In this document: piece by piece, positions 1 to 6,343 of the stretch | Numbering within the stretch: the first letter of the stretch is position 1 | Layout of the letters: every line of letters begins with the position of its first letter | NCBI GenBank assembly: GCA_003225615.1 | Contig: QIAS01000204.1 | Location: 1 to 6,343 of the forward strand | Direction: 5' to 3' | Origin: Acidobacteriota bacterium | GTDB taxonomy: Bacteria; Acidobacteriota; Terriglobia; Terriglobales; Acidobacteriaceae | Length of the DNA: 6,343 nucleotides | Program-made: the position numbers and the translations under genes | The notes under the pieces: model-generated | The model's input: only the letters and a program-made list of their open reading frames with translations | Told to the model about the DNA's origin: nothing | Databases searched by the model: none

Positions 1-1206
<1,206 letters not shown>

Positions 1207-1288
1207 CAGCTTTGCCTCCCAAGCCATCAGCCTTCAGTGCCCAAGCCCGAGAAGCGGATGATTAACAAGCTGATGCGTCATTATTGAA

Positions 1289-1699
1289 ATGCCTGACACT
1301 TTCCAACTCGAAATCGTCACACCGGAAAAGCTGGTAGTCCAAGACGAGGTAGAGGAGATGCAGATTCCCGGCAAGAACGGGTATCTTGGCATCCTTCCCG
1401 GACACGCTCCGCTGATCACCGAGCTGGCCGTAGGCGAGATCAGTTACCGCAAGGGCGCGGAGACGCACTTCCTCGCCGTCGCCTGGGGATTCGCCGAAGT
1501 ATTGCCCGACAGGGTCACCATTCTGGCAGAAACCGCCGAGCGCGCCGAGGAGATCGATGTAAAACGCGCCGAGGAGGCCAAGCAGCGCGCCCAGGAGCGC
1601 CTGCAGAGCGGAAAAACAGAAACCGACTACGGCCGCGCGCAAACCTCGCTGCAGCGTGCTGAAACCCGCCTGGACGTGGCCGAAAAGGGCAAATCTTAA
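1289..1699 (+). CDS. atpC: F1Fo ATP synthase subunit epsilon
   Basis: Epsilon subunit of the central stalk. It couples gamma/c-ring rotation to catalysis and can inhibit ATP hydrolysis through its C-terminal helices. The 136-residue length is close to the E. coli protein (139). The N-terminal beta-sandwich (about 1-85) starts MPDTFQLEIVTPEK and contains LPGHAPLITEL (36-46), typical of the family. The C-terminal part (about 86-136) is Ala/Glu/Arg-rich and should form the two-helix hairpin. The ATG at 1289 gives the expected family N-terminus, yet no convincing Shine-Dalgarno sequence precedes it, so translation may depend on coupling or on unusual initiation. It is the last gene of the atp operon: the next downstream elements are a repeat array, a parS site and a terminator. 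Confidence 0.96.
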   Translation: MPDTFQLEIVTPEKLVVQDEVEEMQIPGKNGYLGILPGHAPLITELAVGEISYRKGAETHFLAVAWGFAEVLPDRVTILAETAERAEEIDVKRAEEAKQRAQERLQSGKTETDYGRAQTSLQRAETRLDVAEKGKS

Positions 1700-1737
1700 C
1701 CGGCGCAAGTTCTTCAGGCGCTGTCATTTAATGGCAA

Positions 1738-1776
1738 TTGTACATACAATCTTGTACATACATAACTGTACCTACA
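1738..1776. repeat. Three 11-bp direct repeats at 14-bp period beside parS
   Basis: Three copies of an 11-bp unit start exactly 14 bp apart: TTGTACATACA at 1738-1748, TTGTACATACA at 1752-1762 and the degenerate CTGTACCTACA at 1766-1776. Each contains the dyad TGTA-N2-TACA (1739-1748, 1753-1762, 1767-1776). For the first copy the symmetry extends to ATTGTA-CA-TACAAT (1737-1750). The array is AT-rich in a GC-rich neighbourhood and stops 3 bp before the parS site. It looks like a tandem protein-binding array, but the ligand is unknown to me. The units match a relaxed DnaA box only weakly. No gene is present here: the small open frames crossing it have no family resemblance. Confidence 0.75.
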
Positions 1777-1779
1777 AAA

Positions 1780-1795
1780 TGTTCCACGTGGAACA
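1780..1795. other. parS: parS centromere-like site (ParB binding)
   Basis: The 16-bp perfect palindrome TGTTCCACGTGGAACA is identical to the parS sequence form known from Pseudomonas and Caulobacter, and it differs from the Bacillus form (TGTTTCACGTGAAACA) only at the two symmetric positions. The palindrome extends two more bases on each side (1778-1797). ParB dimers bind such sites, load as CTP-dependent clamps and spread, and ParA and SMC then act on the complex to segregate the newly replicated origin. The site lies 80 bp after the atpC stop codon, upstream of the operon terminator and outside any gene. An atp-linked position is plausible because parAB and the atp operon are neighbours near the origin in, for example, Pseudomonas. 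The ParB protein itself is not in this window. Confidence 0.92.
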
Positions 1796-1847
1796 TTGTT
1801 GCAGCAGGCCTGCCGCTGAGTTGCGAAGATGTGATCCAAGAAACAGA

Positions 1848-1875
1848 AAGCCGCCGGTTACCCGGCGGCTTTTTT
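1848..1875 (+). terminator. Rho-independent terminator of the atp operon, possibly bidirectional
   Basis: A perfect 10-bp stem, AAGCCGCCGG (1848-1857) paired with CCGGCGGCTT (1862-1871), encloses a 4-base loop (TTAC). A run of six T at 1870-1875 follows on the + strand. It lies about 150 bp after atpC, so the operon transcript should include the repeat array and parS. Read on the minus strand the same hairpin is followed by a weaker T-rich stretch (CTTTCTGTTTCTT), so it could also end transcription of the convergent gene whose stop codon is 32 bp away. Confidence 0.9.
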
Positions 1876-1906
1876 GTTCACCCTCTTCGACTACCAGAGA
1901 CCCCGA

Positions 1907-2509
1907 TCAAAAGCCCCACCGTCCGTAGCCGCCACCGCGATAGCTGGATTGATAGCCGCTTCGGTAGCCGCTCATGTACTGCTGCTGGTAGGCGCCCTTG
2001 TTGCCGTATCCGCTGTGATAGCCGCGGTCCGCGCCGCCGTAAGCTCCTCGCGGATTCGGGTTGAAAGGTTTGCCGCTGGACATATCCTGACGGGCCACTA
2101 AAGACCCATCCTGGAAGCCCTGGTTGTAGCCGGCGTTGCCGTAGCCACCATTGCCGTAGCCACCGTTGTAACCGCCGTTGCGCCCGTACCACGGCTGGTT
2201 CCCGCGATACCAGGGCTGGTTGGAGCCATTGTTGCCGCGCCGGTAGCCATAATCGTCGCGGTCACCATCGCCATCGCGATCACGCCAACGGCTATTGCCG
2301 CGATTGCGCTGCCAGCGGCCATCGTGATCGCCATCGCGGTCGCGCCAATCGTCACGATCGCGATCCCGGCCATTACGATATTGATCTCCATGCCGGTGAT
2401 CCCTGTCACGATGGTGATCGTCATCCCGGTCGCGGTCCTGAGCCAATGCCAAACCGCTCAGAGCCAAAGTCACTACAAGTGCGAATGCTGCCATTTTTAT
2501 TTGCCGCAT
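1907..2509 (-). CDS. Secreted low-complexity protein, Asp/Arg/His-rich then Gly/Tyr-rich
   Basis: 200 residues, function unknown. A signal peptide is clear: MRQIK, a hydrophobic core to about residue 20, and an ALA-Q cleavage site at 23/24. Residues 24-86 are dominated by alternating Asp-Arg with His (RDRD, HRDRDHRH), a highly charged and probably disordered stretch. Residues 97-108 hold two copies of NQPWY, and 112-125 hold GGYGN-type repeats. From about 128 comes YNQGFQDGSLVARQDMSSGK, then an aromatic tail with repeated G-Y-x-x-G-Y motifs (YMSGYRSGYQSSY). This end resembles a tail I recall from secreted acidobacterial proteins of unknown role, which is recognition by memory and not a search. 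The ATG at 2509 is supported by a good ribosome binding site 8 bp upstream and by the signal peptide. The gene is convergent with the atp operon and divergent from hbd. The periplasm or cell envelope is the likely location. Confidence 0.82.
   Translation of the reverse strand: MRQIKMAAFALVVTLALSGLALAQDRDRDDDHHRDRDHRHGDQYRNGRDRDRDDWRDRDGDHDGRWQRNRGNSRWRDRDGDGDRDDYGYRRGNNGSNQPWYRGNQPWYGRNGGYNGGYGNGGYGNAGYNQGFQDGSLVARQDMSSGKPFNPNPRGAYGGADRGYHSGYGNKGAYQQQYMSGYRSGYQSSYRGGGYGRWGF
2124..2222 (-). repeat. In-frame tandem repeats (12/15-bp and 21-bp units) inside the secreted-protein gene
   Basis: Read on the + strand, two 15-bp units (TTGCCGTAGCCACCA at 2136-2150 and TTGCCGTAGCCACCG at 2151-2165) are flanked by 12-bp variants at 2124-2135 and 2166-2177. 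They encode the Gly/Tyr/Asn repeats. Next to them, TACCACGGCTGGTT (2187-2200) recurs as TACCAGGGCTGGTT (2208-2221), a 21-bp period that encodes the two NQPWY copies. All units are multiples of three, so copy-number change would keep the frame. Confidence 0.8.
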
Positions 2510-2895
2510 CTTCGTTTCCTCCCACCAGGGCCGGTCTTGGAGAGAAGGGCGGCTTTCGCTCTCTTTGACCGAGTTGTCTACCCCGTTATTCCCCGGGTAT
2601 CTACAAAGAACTGATGCGGGCTGCTCATTGCCGTGCTGCCCGGGTCACGTAAAGAATCGTCAACAATGCTATGGCATTCGTGTTGTGCTTCCGAAGACGC
2701 AGCTTTTTCTGAATATTTGGCCCGAAACTTTTTCTGCGGAGCAGTGTTGAACGCGCCCGCGCGTCAAGAGAAGGCACGTCCACAAGTAACCCTGCCCGAT
2801 TACTTTGTGCTGGGCCTTCCCGGCAGGCAGAACAGATTCTTCTGTTACACTTTTTTGTTCCCACGACGGCAATCGAGAAAACGAGCGAGAGGTTC
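2510..2895. other. Divergent intergenic region, no gene seen
   Basis: 386 bp between the starts of the minus-strand secreted-protein gene and hbd, so both promoters should lie here. Apart from the ribosome binding site at 2518-2523, I see no gene: small open frames on both strands lack family resemblance or good starts. A short inverted repeat, AACAGA-TTCT-TCTGTT (2831-2846), sits about 50 bp upstream of the hbd start and is followed by TACACT (2846-2851), which could be a weak -10 element without a matching -35. A CCTGCC/GGCAGG pair (2791-2796 and 2822-2827) could form a long-loop hairpin. None of these is strong enough to name a regulator. Confidence 0.6.
2518..2523 (-). promoter_or_regulatory. 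Ribosome binding site of the secreted-protein gene
   Basis: On the minus strand the start ATG is preceded by GGGAGG with 8 bases between (GGGAGGAAACGAAG-ATG). This is the clearest Shine-Dalgarno sequence in the window and fixes the start at 2509. Confidence 0.8.
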
Positions 2896-3744
2896 TTGGA
2901 AATCAGGCGCATAGGAGTGGTGGGCGCGGGCACGATGGGCAATGGCATTGCGCACGTGTTTGCGCGCAGCGGATACGAGGTGATCTTGTGCGACGTGGAG
3001 CGGTGGTTCCTCGACCGCGCCCTGGAAACGATCAGCAAGAACCTGGAGCGTGAAGTCGCCAAGAACAAGATCACGCTGAATGACAAGGCGGCGGCACTGA
3101 ATCGCATCAAACCTGTCCTGCAGCGCGAGGAATTGCGCAACTGTGATTTTGTGGTGGAGGCGGCCACCGAGAAGTTTGACATCAAGGCGGAAATTTTTCG
3201 CGACCTCGACCGCATCTGCAGGCCGGATGTCACTCTCGCCTCGAATACTTCCTCGATCTCAATTACCCGGCTTGCGGCACTTACCAAACGTCCGGAAAAA
3301 GTGATTGGCATGCACTTCTTCAATCCGGTTCCGGTAATGAAGTTGGTAGAGGTCATTCGCGGGCTGGCTACCTCGCAGGAAACGTTTGCGGCGGTGCGCG
3401 AGCTTGCGTTGAAGCTGGAAAAAACGCCAGTCGAGGTCAACGACGCGCCGGGCTTCGTTTCCAATCGCGTCCTCATGCCCTTGCTGAATGAAGCCATGTA
3501 CGCGGTGATGGAAAATGTGGCTACACCCGAGGCCGTGGACGAGGTCTTCAAACTGGGTATGGCCCATCCTATGGGGCCGCTGACCTTGGCGGATTTCATC
3601 GGCCTCGATGTCTGCCTGGACATCATGCGCGTGCTGCAGGATGGCTTCGGCGATCCCAAGTACCGGCCCTGTCCGCTGCTGATCAAAATGGTGGACGCGG
3701 GCTGGCTGGGAAGAAAGACGGGTAGAGGATTTTACAAATACTAG
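2896..3744 (+). CDS. hbd: 3-hydroxybutyryl-CoA dehydrogenase (3-hydroxyacyl-CoA dehydrogenase family)
   Basis: Cytoplasmic NAD(P)-dependent enzyme that interconverts acetoacetyl-CoA and 3-hydroxybutyryl-CoA, acting in butanoate metabolism or short-chain fatty acid beta-oxidation. Its 282 residues equal the clostridial Hbd length. The N-terminal Rossmann domain (about 1-183) carries GAGTMGNG (10-17). By family alignment the active site residues are Ser119 (in NTSS), the catalytic dyad His140 ([16 protein letters not shown]) and Glu152, and Asn190 in the family signature [11 protein letters not shown]. The C-terminal dimerisation domain contains [15 protein letters not shown] and ends [13 protein letters not shown]. 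All are intact. The start is TTG at 2896: it gives the usual N-terminus, an AGAGG lies only 3 bp upstream, and no ATG or GTG in frame lies nearby. No thiolase, crotonase or acyl-CoA dehydrogenase gene is adjacent, so the pathway direction cannot be told. The mainly catabolic PaaH is the nearest alternative. Confidence 0.95.
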   Translation: MEIRRIGVVGAGTMGNGIAHVFARSGYEVILCDVERWFLDRALETISKNLEREVAKNKITLNDKAAALNRIKPVLQREELRNCDFVVEAATEKFDIKAEIFRDLDRICRPDVTLASNTSSISITRLAALTKRPEKVIGMHFFNPVPVMKLVEVIRGLATSQETFAAVRELALKLEKTPVEVNDAPGFVSNRVLMPLLNEAMYAVMENVATPEAVDEVFKLGMAHPMGPLTLADFIGLDVCLDIMRVLQDGFGDPKYRPCPLLIKMVDAGWLGRKTGRGFYKY

Positions 3745-3788
3745 GCGCGCAATTTTAGAAATAGACGCGAATTTACGACCTGAATCAA

Positions 3789-4172
3789 ATGACTACTGCG
3801 TGGGGAAAAGTCGAGCCAGACAATAAATCTGAAATTCCAGCGGGCCTATTCCATTTCTTGTTCGCTGCAGCTTGTGGCGTCTTCGCGGGCTGGGTAGACA
3901 TCAAAATTGGCGACTTGCTGTTCACCGCGCTGCTGGTGCTTGCTCCTTGTATGCTGTTGGGAATGCTGCGGCCGCAGAAGCCGTGGCGATGGGTCATGCT
4001 CGTCGGAGTATGTGTGCCTTTGGCGCAACTATTCGCCTATTTTTTCCTGGCACAAAAGCCATACCGGGCACAGATTTATGGATCTTTGCTTGCCTTTCTT
4101 CCCGGCATCGCAGGTGCTTACGGCGGATCGATGATGCGCGGCGCGATTGATCATTTGATGGCTGGTACTTAG
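3789..4172 (+). CDS. Small integral membrane protein, unknown function
   Basis: 127 residues that I do not recognise. After a polar N-terminus of about 17 residues there are four likely membrane helices, at about 18-37, 41-60, 67-87 and 94-114, with the loop RPQKPWRW between helices 2 and 3 and a short tail. The positive charge of that loop suggests it is cytoplasmic. No catalytic or metal-binding motif is visible. The ATG at 3789 is the first start in the frame and lies 44 bp after hbd, close enough for co-transcription, but no clear ribosome binding site precedes it. The hydrophobic pattern is that of a real membrane protein and the overlapping frames on both strands look like shadows, so I keep this one. 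Confidence 0.75.
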   Translation: MTTAWGKVEPDNKSEIPAGLFHFLFAAACGVFAGWVDIKIGDLLFTALLVLAPCMLLGMLRPQKPWRWVMLVGVCVPLAQLFAYFFLAQKPYRAQIYGSLLAFLPGIAGAYGGSMMRGAIDHLMAGT

Positions 4173-4285
4173 GGGATCGCAATACCCGGATGCAAGTCGC
4201 TGTTTCCGGCCCCACCCGCTCAAAGGTCTCAGATAACTAACAAGTCACTCCCGGTAAAAAGGCTTTGACGATATGCTGCCAAGCC

Positions 4286-5089
4286 ATGGGAGTGTCGGTC
4301 TCGGTGCTGGCAAGCGGCAGCCGAGGGAATTGCGCTATTGTCAGCAGTACTTCTACACGCATCCTGCTGGATGCCGGTATCTCTTGCCGTGAAACCTTCA
4401 AACGCATAAAAGCCCTTGGTGAAGATCCCTACTCATTCTCCGCAATTCTCATCACCCACGAACATTCCGACCACGTTTATGGCTTGCGGGTTTTAGCGCG
4501 CAAAACCAAGATTCCGGTTTTCATGACAGGTGCGACGCACCAGGCCTGGGCGCGCTCGGTGCGCGATCAGCATGGCGAACGGCCCAAGCTCGAAAAGCTG
4601 GAAGCCTTTTCCTCAGGGCGAAGCTTCCAGATTGGTGATATCGCGGTCACCCCATTCACTATTCCTCACGATGCCGCCGATCCGGTGGGTTTCACTTTCC
4701 GCGCCGAAGGGGTAAAAGTTGGTTTTGCCACCGATCTGGGCTACATGCCGGCCAGTATTTGCGATCACCTGCGGGGCTGTGATGTGCTGGTTCTGGAATC
4801 GAACCACGATCTCGAAATGCTGCGCGGCGGCCCCTATCCCTGGGCGGTCAAACAGCGGGTCATGAGCCGCGTAGGACACCTTTCCAACGAAGCTCTCGCG
4901 GAATTCTTCGCCAACGATTATGATGGAGAAGCAGCATACGTGGTCTTAGCGCATCTTTCGGAGCAGAATAACCATCCTGCGATTGCCCGCGGAGCAGCCG
5001 AGAAGGCTTTGGGAGCTCGACAAACCTTGCTTCGCAACCGCGTGATGCTGGCTTCACAGGCCGTACCCTTGGATCCAATTCGACTGTAA
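4286..5089 (+). CDS. yycJ: MBL-fold metallo-hydrolase of the YycJ/WalJ (VicX) family
   Basis: A 267-residue metallo-beta-lactamase-fold protein. The N-terminus VSVLASGSRGNCAIV and the metal motif THEHSDH (His58, His60, Asp62, His63) are diagnostic. Other likely ligands or conserved sites are His128 (IPHDA), Asp150 (FATDLGY), the ESNHD box (171-175), GHLSN (197-201) and LAHLSEQNN (222-229), all characteristic of YycJ/WalJ. Firmicute members sit beside the WalRK two-component genes and have been linked to cell-wall regulation and DNA exonuclease activity; no walR or walK lies here. The frame is open from a TTG at 4265, but I chose the ATG at 4286 because it places the family N-terminus almost at residue 1. 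GTG at 4292 is also possible, and neither has a strong ribosome binding site. The gene is followed 7 bp later by a membrane protein, suggesting one transcript. Cytoplasmic, with two metal ions expected. Confidence 0.93.
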   Translation: MGVSVSVLASGSRGNCAIVSSTSTRILLDAGISCRETFKRIKALGEDPYSFSAILITHEHSDHVYGLRVLARKTKIPVFMTGATHQAWARSVRDQHGERPKLEKLEAFSSGRSFQIGDIAVTPFTIPHDAADPVGFTFRAEGVKVGFATDLGYMPASICDHLRGCDVLVLESNHDLEMLRGGPYPWAVKQRVMSRVGHLSNEALAEFFANDYDGEAAYVVLAHLSEQNNHPAIARGAAEKALGARQTLLRNRVMLASQAVPLDPIRL

Positions 5090-5096
5090 GTGAAGT

Positions 5097-5543
5097 ATGA
5101 GTCAGCAGTGTATTGAACCCCTCGTGGGCAAAATCCTGGCGGGCTGGCGTTATGACATTTCCGGCCTGGCGCCCGAGATGCGTGGCGACTACGAGCTTCA
5201 TCTCGCAGCCTGCGAATACTGCCGCAGCCGGCAACGCCTGCACCGCACTATTGATGTTTCGCTGATTGTGCTGGCATCGGTTTCGGCGGGAATGTTCCTG
5301 CTGGCCTTTGGCGTGATTCGCCACTTTGGTCCGCGCCACACTCTGTGGCTGGAGATCGCCGCCCTGGGCGGATTCGCCCTTTCTGCCCTGATTTGGCTGG
5401 CGGTGGCCGTGGCTACGCCCGCCCCTATGACGGTTGTAGATGTGGCCCGACTGGGAGCCCGCCACGTTCATGATCGCTTGCCGCCCGAAATTCGCGAACG
5501 CCTCCCCGAAGACCTGCGCCTGAAAATTACCGGGCAGCCGTAG
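5097..5543 (+). CDS. Membrane protein with N-terminal zinc-finger-like H-x3-C-x2-C motif
   Basis: 148 residues. The N-terminal 50 residues include YELHLAACEYC, giving His35-x3-Cys39-x2-Cys42, the pattern of the putative zinc finger (zf-HC2) found in anti-sigma factors; Cys5 could be an additional ligand. Two hydrophobic helices follow (about 53-75 and 83-107), then a charged amphipathic C-terminus of about 40 residues (EIRERLPEDLRLK). A typical anti-sigma factor has one membrane helix and a periplasmic domain, with the sigma gene next to it; here there are two helices and no sigma gene. Anti-sigma activity is therefore only a possibility. The ATG at 5097 begins 7 bp after the yycJ stop, with a weak AGTGAAG upstream, and the following gene begins 14 bp after its own stop, so the three are probably co-transcribed. 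Confidence 0.8.
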   Translation: MSQQCIEPLVGKILAGWRYDISGLAPEMRGDYELHLAACEYCRSRQRLHRTIDVSLIVLASVSAGMFLLAFGVIRHFGPRHTLWLEIAALGGFALSALIWLAVAVATPAPMTVVDVARLGARHVHDRLPPEIRERLPEDLRLKITGQP

Positions 5544-5557
5544 CCTTTCTGTTCGAC

Positions 5558-6343
5558 ATGCATCCAATCAATCCATTGAAGCTCAACAGCGTCTTACTTT
5601 GCGCTGCGTTCTTATGCGTGGCGGCGTTCGCTTTTTCGCAGGATGCCGCCACAAACCCTCCACCGTCGCCGCATGAGCAGCACGCGGCAACCCCGCATGA
5701 TGCATCTTCTTCCCCGCAACCCAGGGAACAGCAGGACATGACGGGTATGCAGATGCCGGAGATGACCGGGTCTGACTCCGATATCCCTTCGCCGCACGCC
5801 GGCTCCGGCACCATGACGCACCGGGCGAACTGGGATTTAATGGCCCACGGCGTTGTATTTCTGACATACAACCAGCAAGGAGGGCCGAGAGGCGCGGGGA
5901 AAGCTGAATCGGTGAACTGGCTTATGCTCATGCAGCAGCATCGCCTGGGCAAAGGTACTATTCTCTTCCGGCAAATGTTTTCGGCCGAGTCGCTAACCTC
6001 GCCTCATCCAGGCTTTCCCGAACTTTTTCAGACTGGAGAGACGTATCACGGGCAGCCGCTGATCGACCACCAACATCCCCATAACCTTTTTTCCGAGCTT
6101 TCTTTATATTTATCCCAGCCGCTGAGGGAGAAGCTTTCGTGGTTCTTCTACGGCGGCCCAGCAGCTGAGCCGGCACTGGGGCCGATCACATACATCCATC
6201 GCGGGTCCGCAGCGGAGTTGCCTGCCGCGCCGCTGGGACACCATTTGCAGGATTCCACGCACACCAGTTTCGGCGTGGTCACGAGCGGCGTGGTTATTGA
6301 TCGGCTCAAAATCGAGGCTTCGGCTTTCAACGGGCGCGAGCCT
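5558..6343 (+). CDS. Secreted protein with Met/His-rich N-terminal region (3'-truncated by window)
   Basis: Open from ATG 5558 to the window edge (262 codons, no stop). A signal peptide is clear: MHPINPLKLNS, a hydrophobic core (residues 12-26), and a probable cleavage site at AFS-Q (27/28). Residues 33-60 are Pro/His-rich. Residues 60-71 are a Met cluster (DMTGMQMPEMTG), followed by scattered His, resembling copper- or silver-binding segments of metal-resistance proteins. The rest contains ELFQTGETYHGQPLIDHQHPH, GPITYIHRGSAAELP and LGHHLQDSTH, and alternating hydrophobic patterns consistent with an outer-membrane beta-barrel. I recall similar proteins, annotated hypothetical, in acidobacterial and proteobacterial genomes near metal-resistance genes; this is memory and not a search. 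A role in metal binding at the cell surface is inference. The start lies 14 bp after the preceding stop codon, without an obvious ribosome binding site. Confidence 0.85.
   Translation, partial: MHPINPLKLNSVLLCAAFLCVAAFAFSQDAATNPPPSPHEQHAATPHDASSSPQPREQQDMTGMQMPEMTGSDSDIPSPHAGSGTMTHRANWDLMAHGVVFLTYNQQGGPRGAGKAESVNWLMLMQQHRLGKGTILFRQMFSAESLTSPHPGFPELFQTGETYHGQPLIDHQHPHNLFSELSLYLSQPLREKLSWFFYGGPAAEPALGPITYIHRGSAAELPAAPLGHHLQDSTHTSFGVVTSGVVIDRLKIEASAFNGREP

Noticed and set aside
1738..1776. Repeats as DnaA boxes
   Set aside because: TTGTACATA agrees with the relaxed box TTWTNCACA at only 7 of 9 positions and the third copy is worse; no good DnaA box was seen elsewhere in the window.
1738..2064. 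Short + strand frame crossing the repeats, parS and terminator
   Set aside because: It would read through an intrinsic terminator and into the antisense of the secreted-protein gene; the protein is low complexity and unlike any family.
2236..2440. GATCGC-rich stretch as a possible regulatory repeat or short palindrome array
   Set aside because: It is fully explained by alternating Asp and Arg codons in the minus-strand gene.
2586..2601. CCCGGG-centred sequence resembling a Noc-binding site
   Set aside because: Only the central CCCGGG and part of one arm match, the flanks are not symmetric, and Noc is known from Firmicutes.
2950..2967. CACGTG inside hbd as a second parS
   Set aside because: Only the 6-bp core is shared; the flanks do not match TGTTNC/GNAACA.
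2625..3686. 353-codon open frame on the minus strand
   Set aside because: It is antisense to hbd, whose product matches its family end to end. The translation is Ser/Arg/Thr-rich, with no recognisable domain.
4860..5567. 235-codon minus-strand open frame
   Set aside because: It covers the end of yycJ and the next gene antisense. Its composition is shadow-like, and the + strand genes are supported by motifs and tight spacing.
5527..5952. Minus-strand frame with many Cys residues
   Set aside because: It is opposite the signal peptide and Met/His-rich start of the right-edge gene. The Cys come from reading Ala/His codons in reverse and no metal motif spacing is evident.

Overview
This window looks like chromosomal DNA of a moderately GC-rich bacterium, most likely an acidobacterium (Terriglobia-like). 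I infer this from family resemblances: the Hbd-type dehydrogenase, the secreted protein with repeated G-Y-x-x-G-Y motifs, and the Met/His-rich secreted protein at the right edge all recall proteins I associate with that phylum. No taxonomic marker proves it.

Left part (1-1880, + strand): the end of the F1Fo ATP synthase operon, with the 3' four-fifths of atpD followed by a complete atpC. Just after atpC lies an AT-rich patch (18 of 60 bases are G/C at 1721-1780). It carries three 11-bp direct repeats at an exact 14-bp period, followed immediately by a perfect 16-bp match to the ParB centromere site parS (TGTTCCACGTGGAACA, 1780-1795). This is the most notable feature of the window. It fits an origin-proximal position, because atp operons and parAB lie next to each other near the origin in several bacteria. 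A strong intrinsic terminator (1848-1875) follows.

Middle (1907-2895): one minus-strand gene for a secreted, low-complexity Asp/Arg/His-rich then Gly/Tyr-rich protein, convergent with the atp operon. A 386-bp non-coding divergent region separates it from the next gene.

Right part (2896-6343, + strand): a tightly spaced co-directional run. It holds 3-hydroxybutyryl-CoA dehydrogenase (hbd, TTG start), a small four-helix membrane protein, a YycJ/WalJ-type metallo-beta-lactamase-fold hydrolase, a two-helix membrane protein with an N-terminal H-x3-C-x2-C zinc-finger-like motif, and a secreted protein with a Met/His-rich N-terminal region that runs off the window. The last three are separated by only 7 and 14 bp and are probably co-transcribed. 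No tRNA, rRNA, CRISPR array or insertion sequence was seen.
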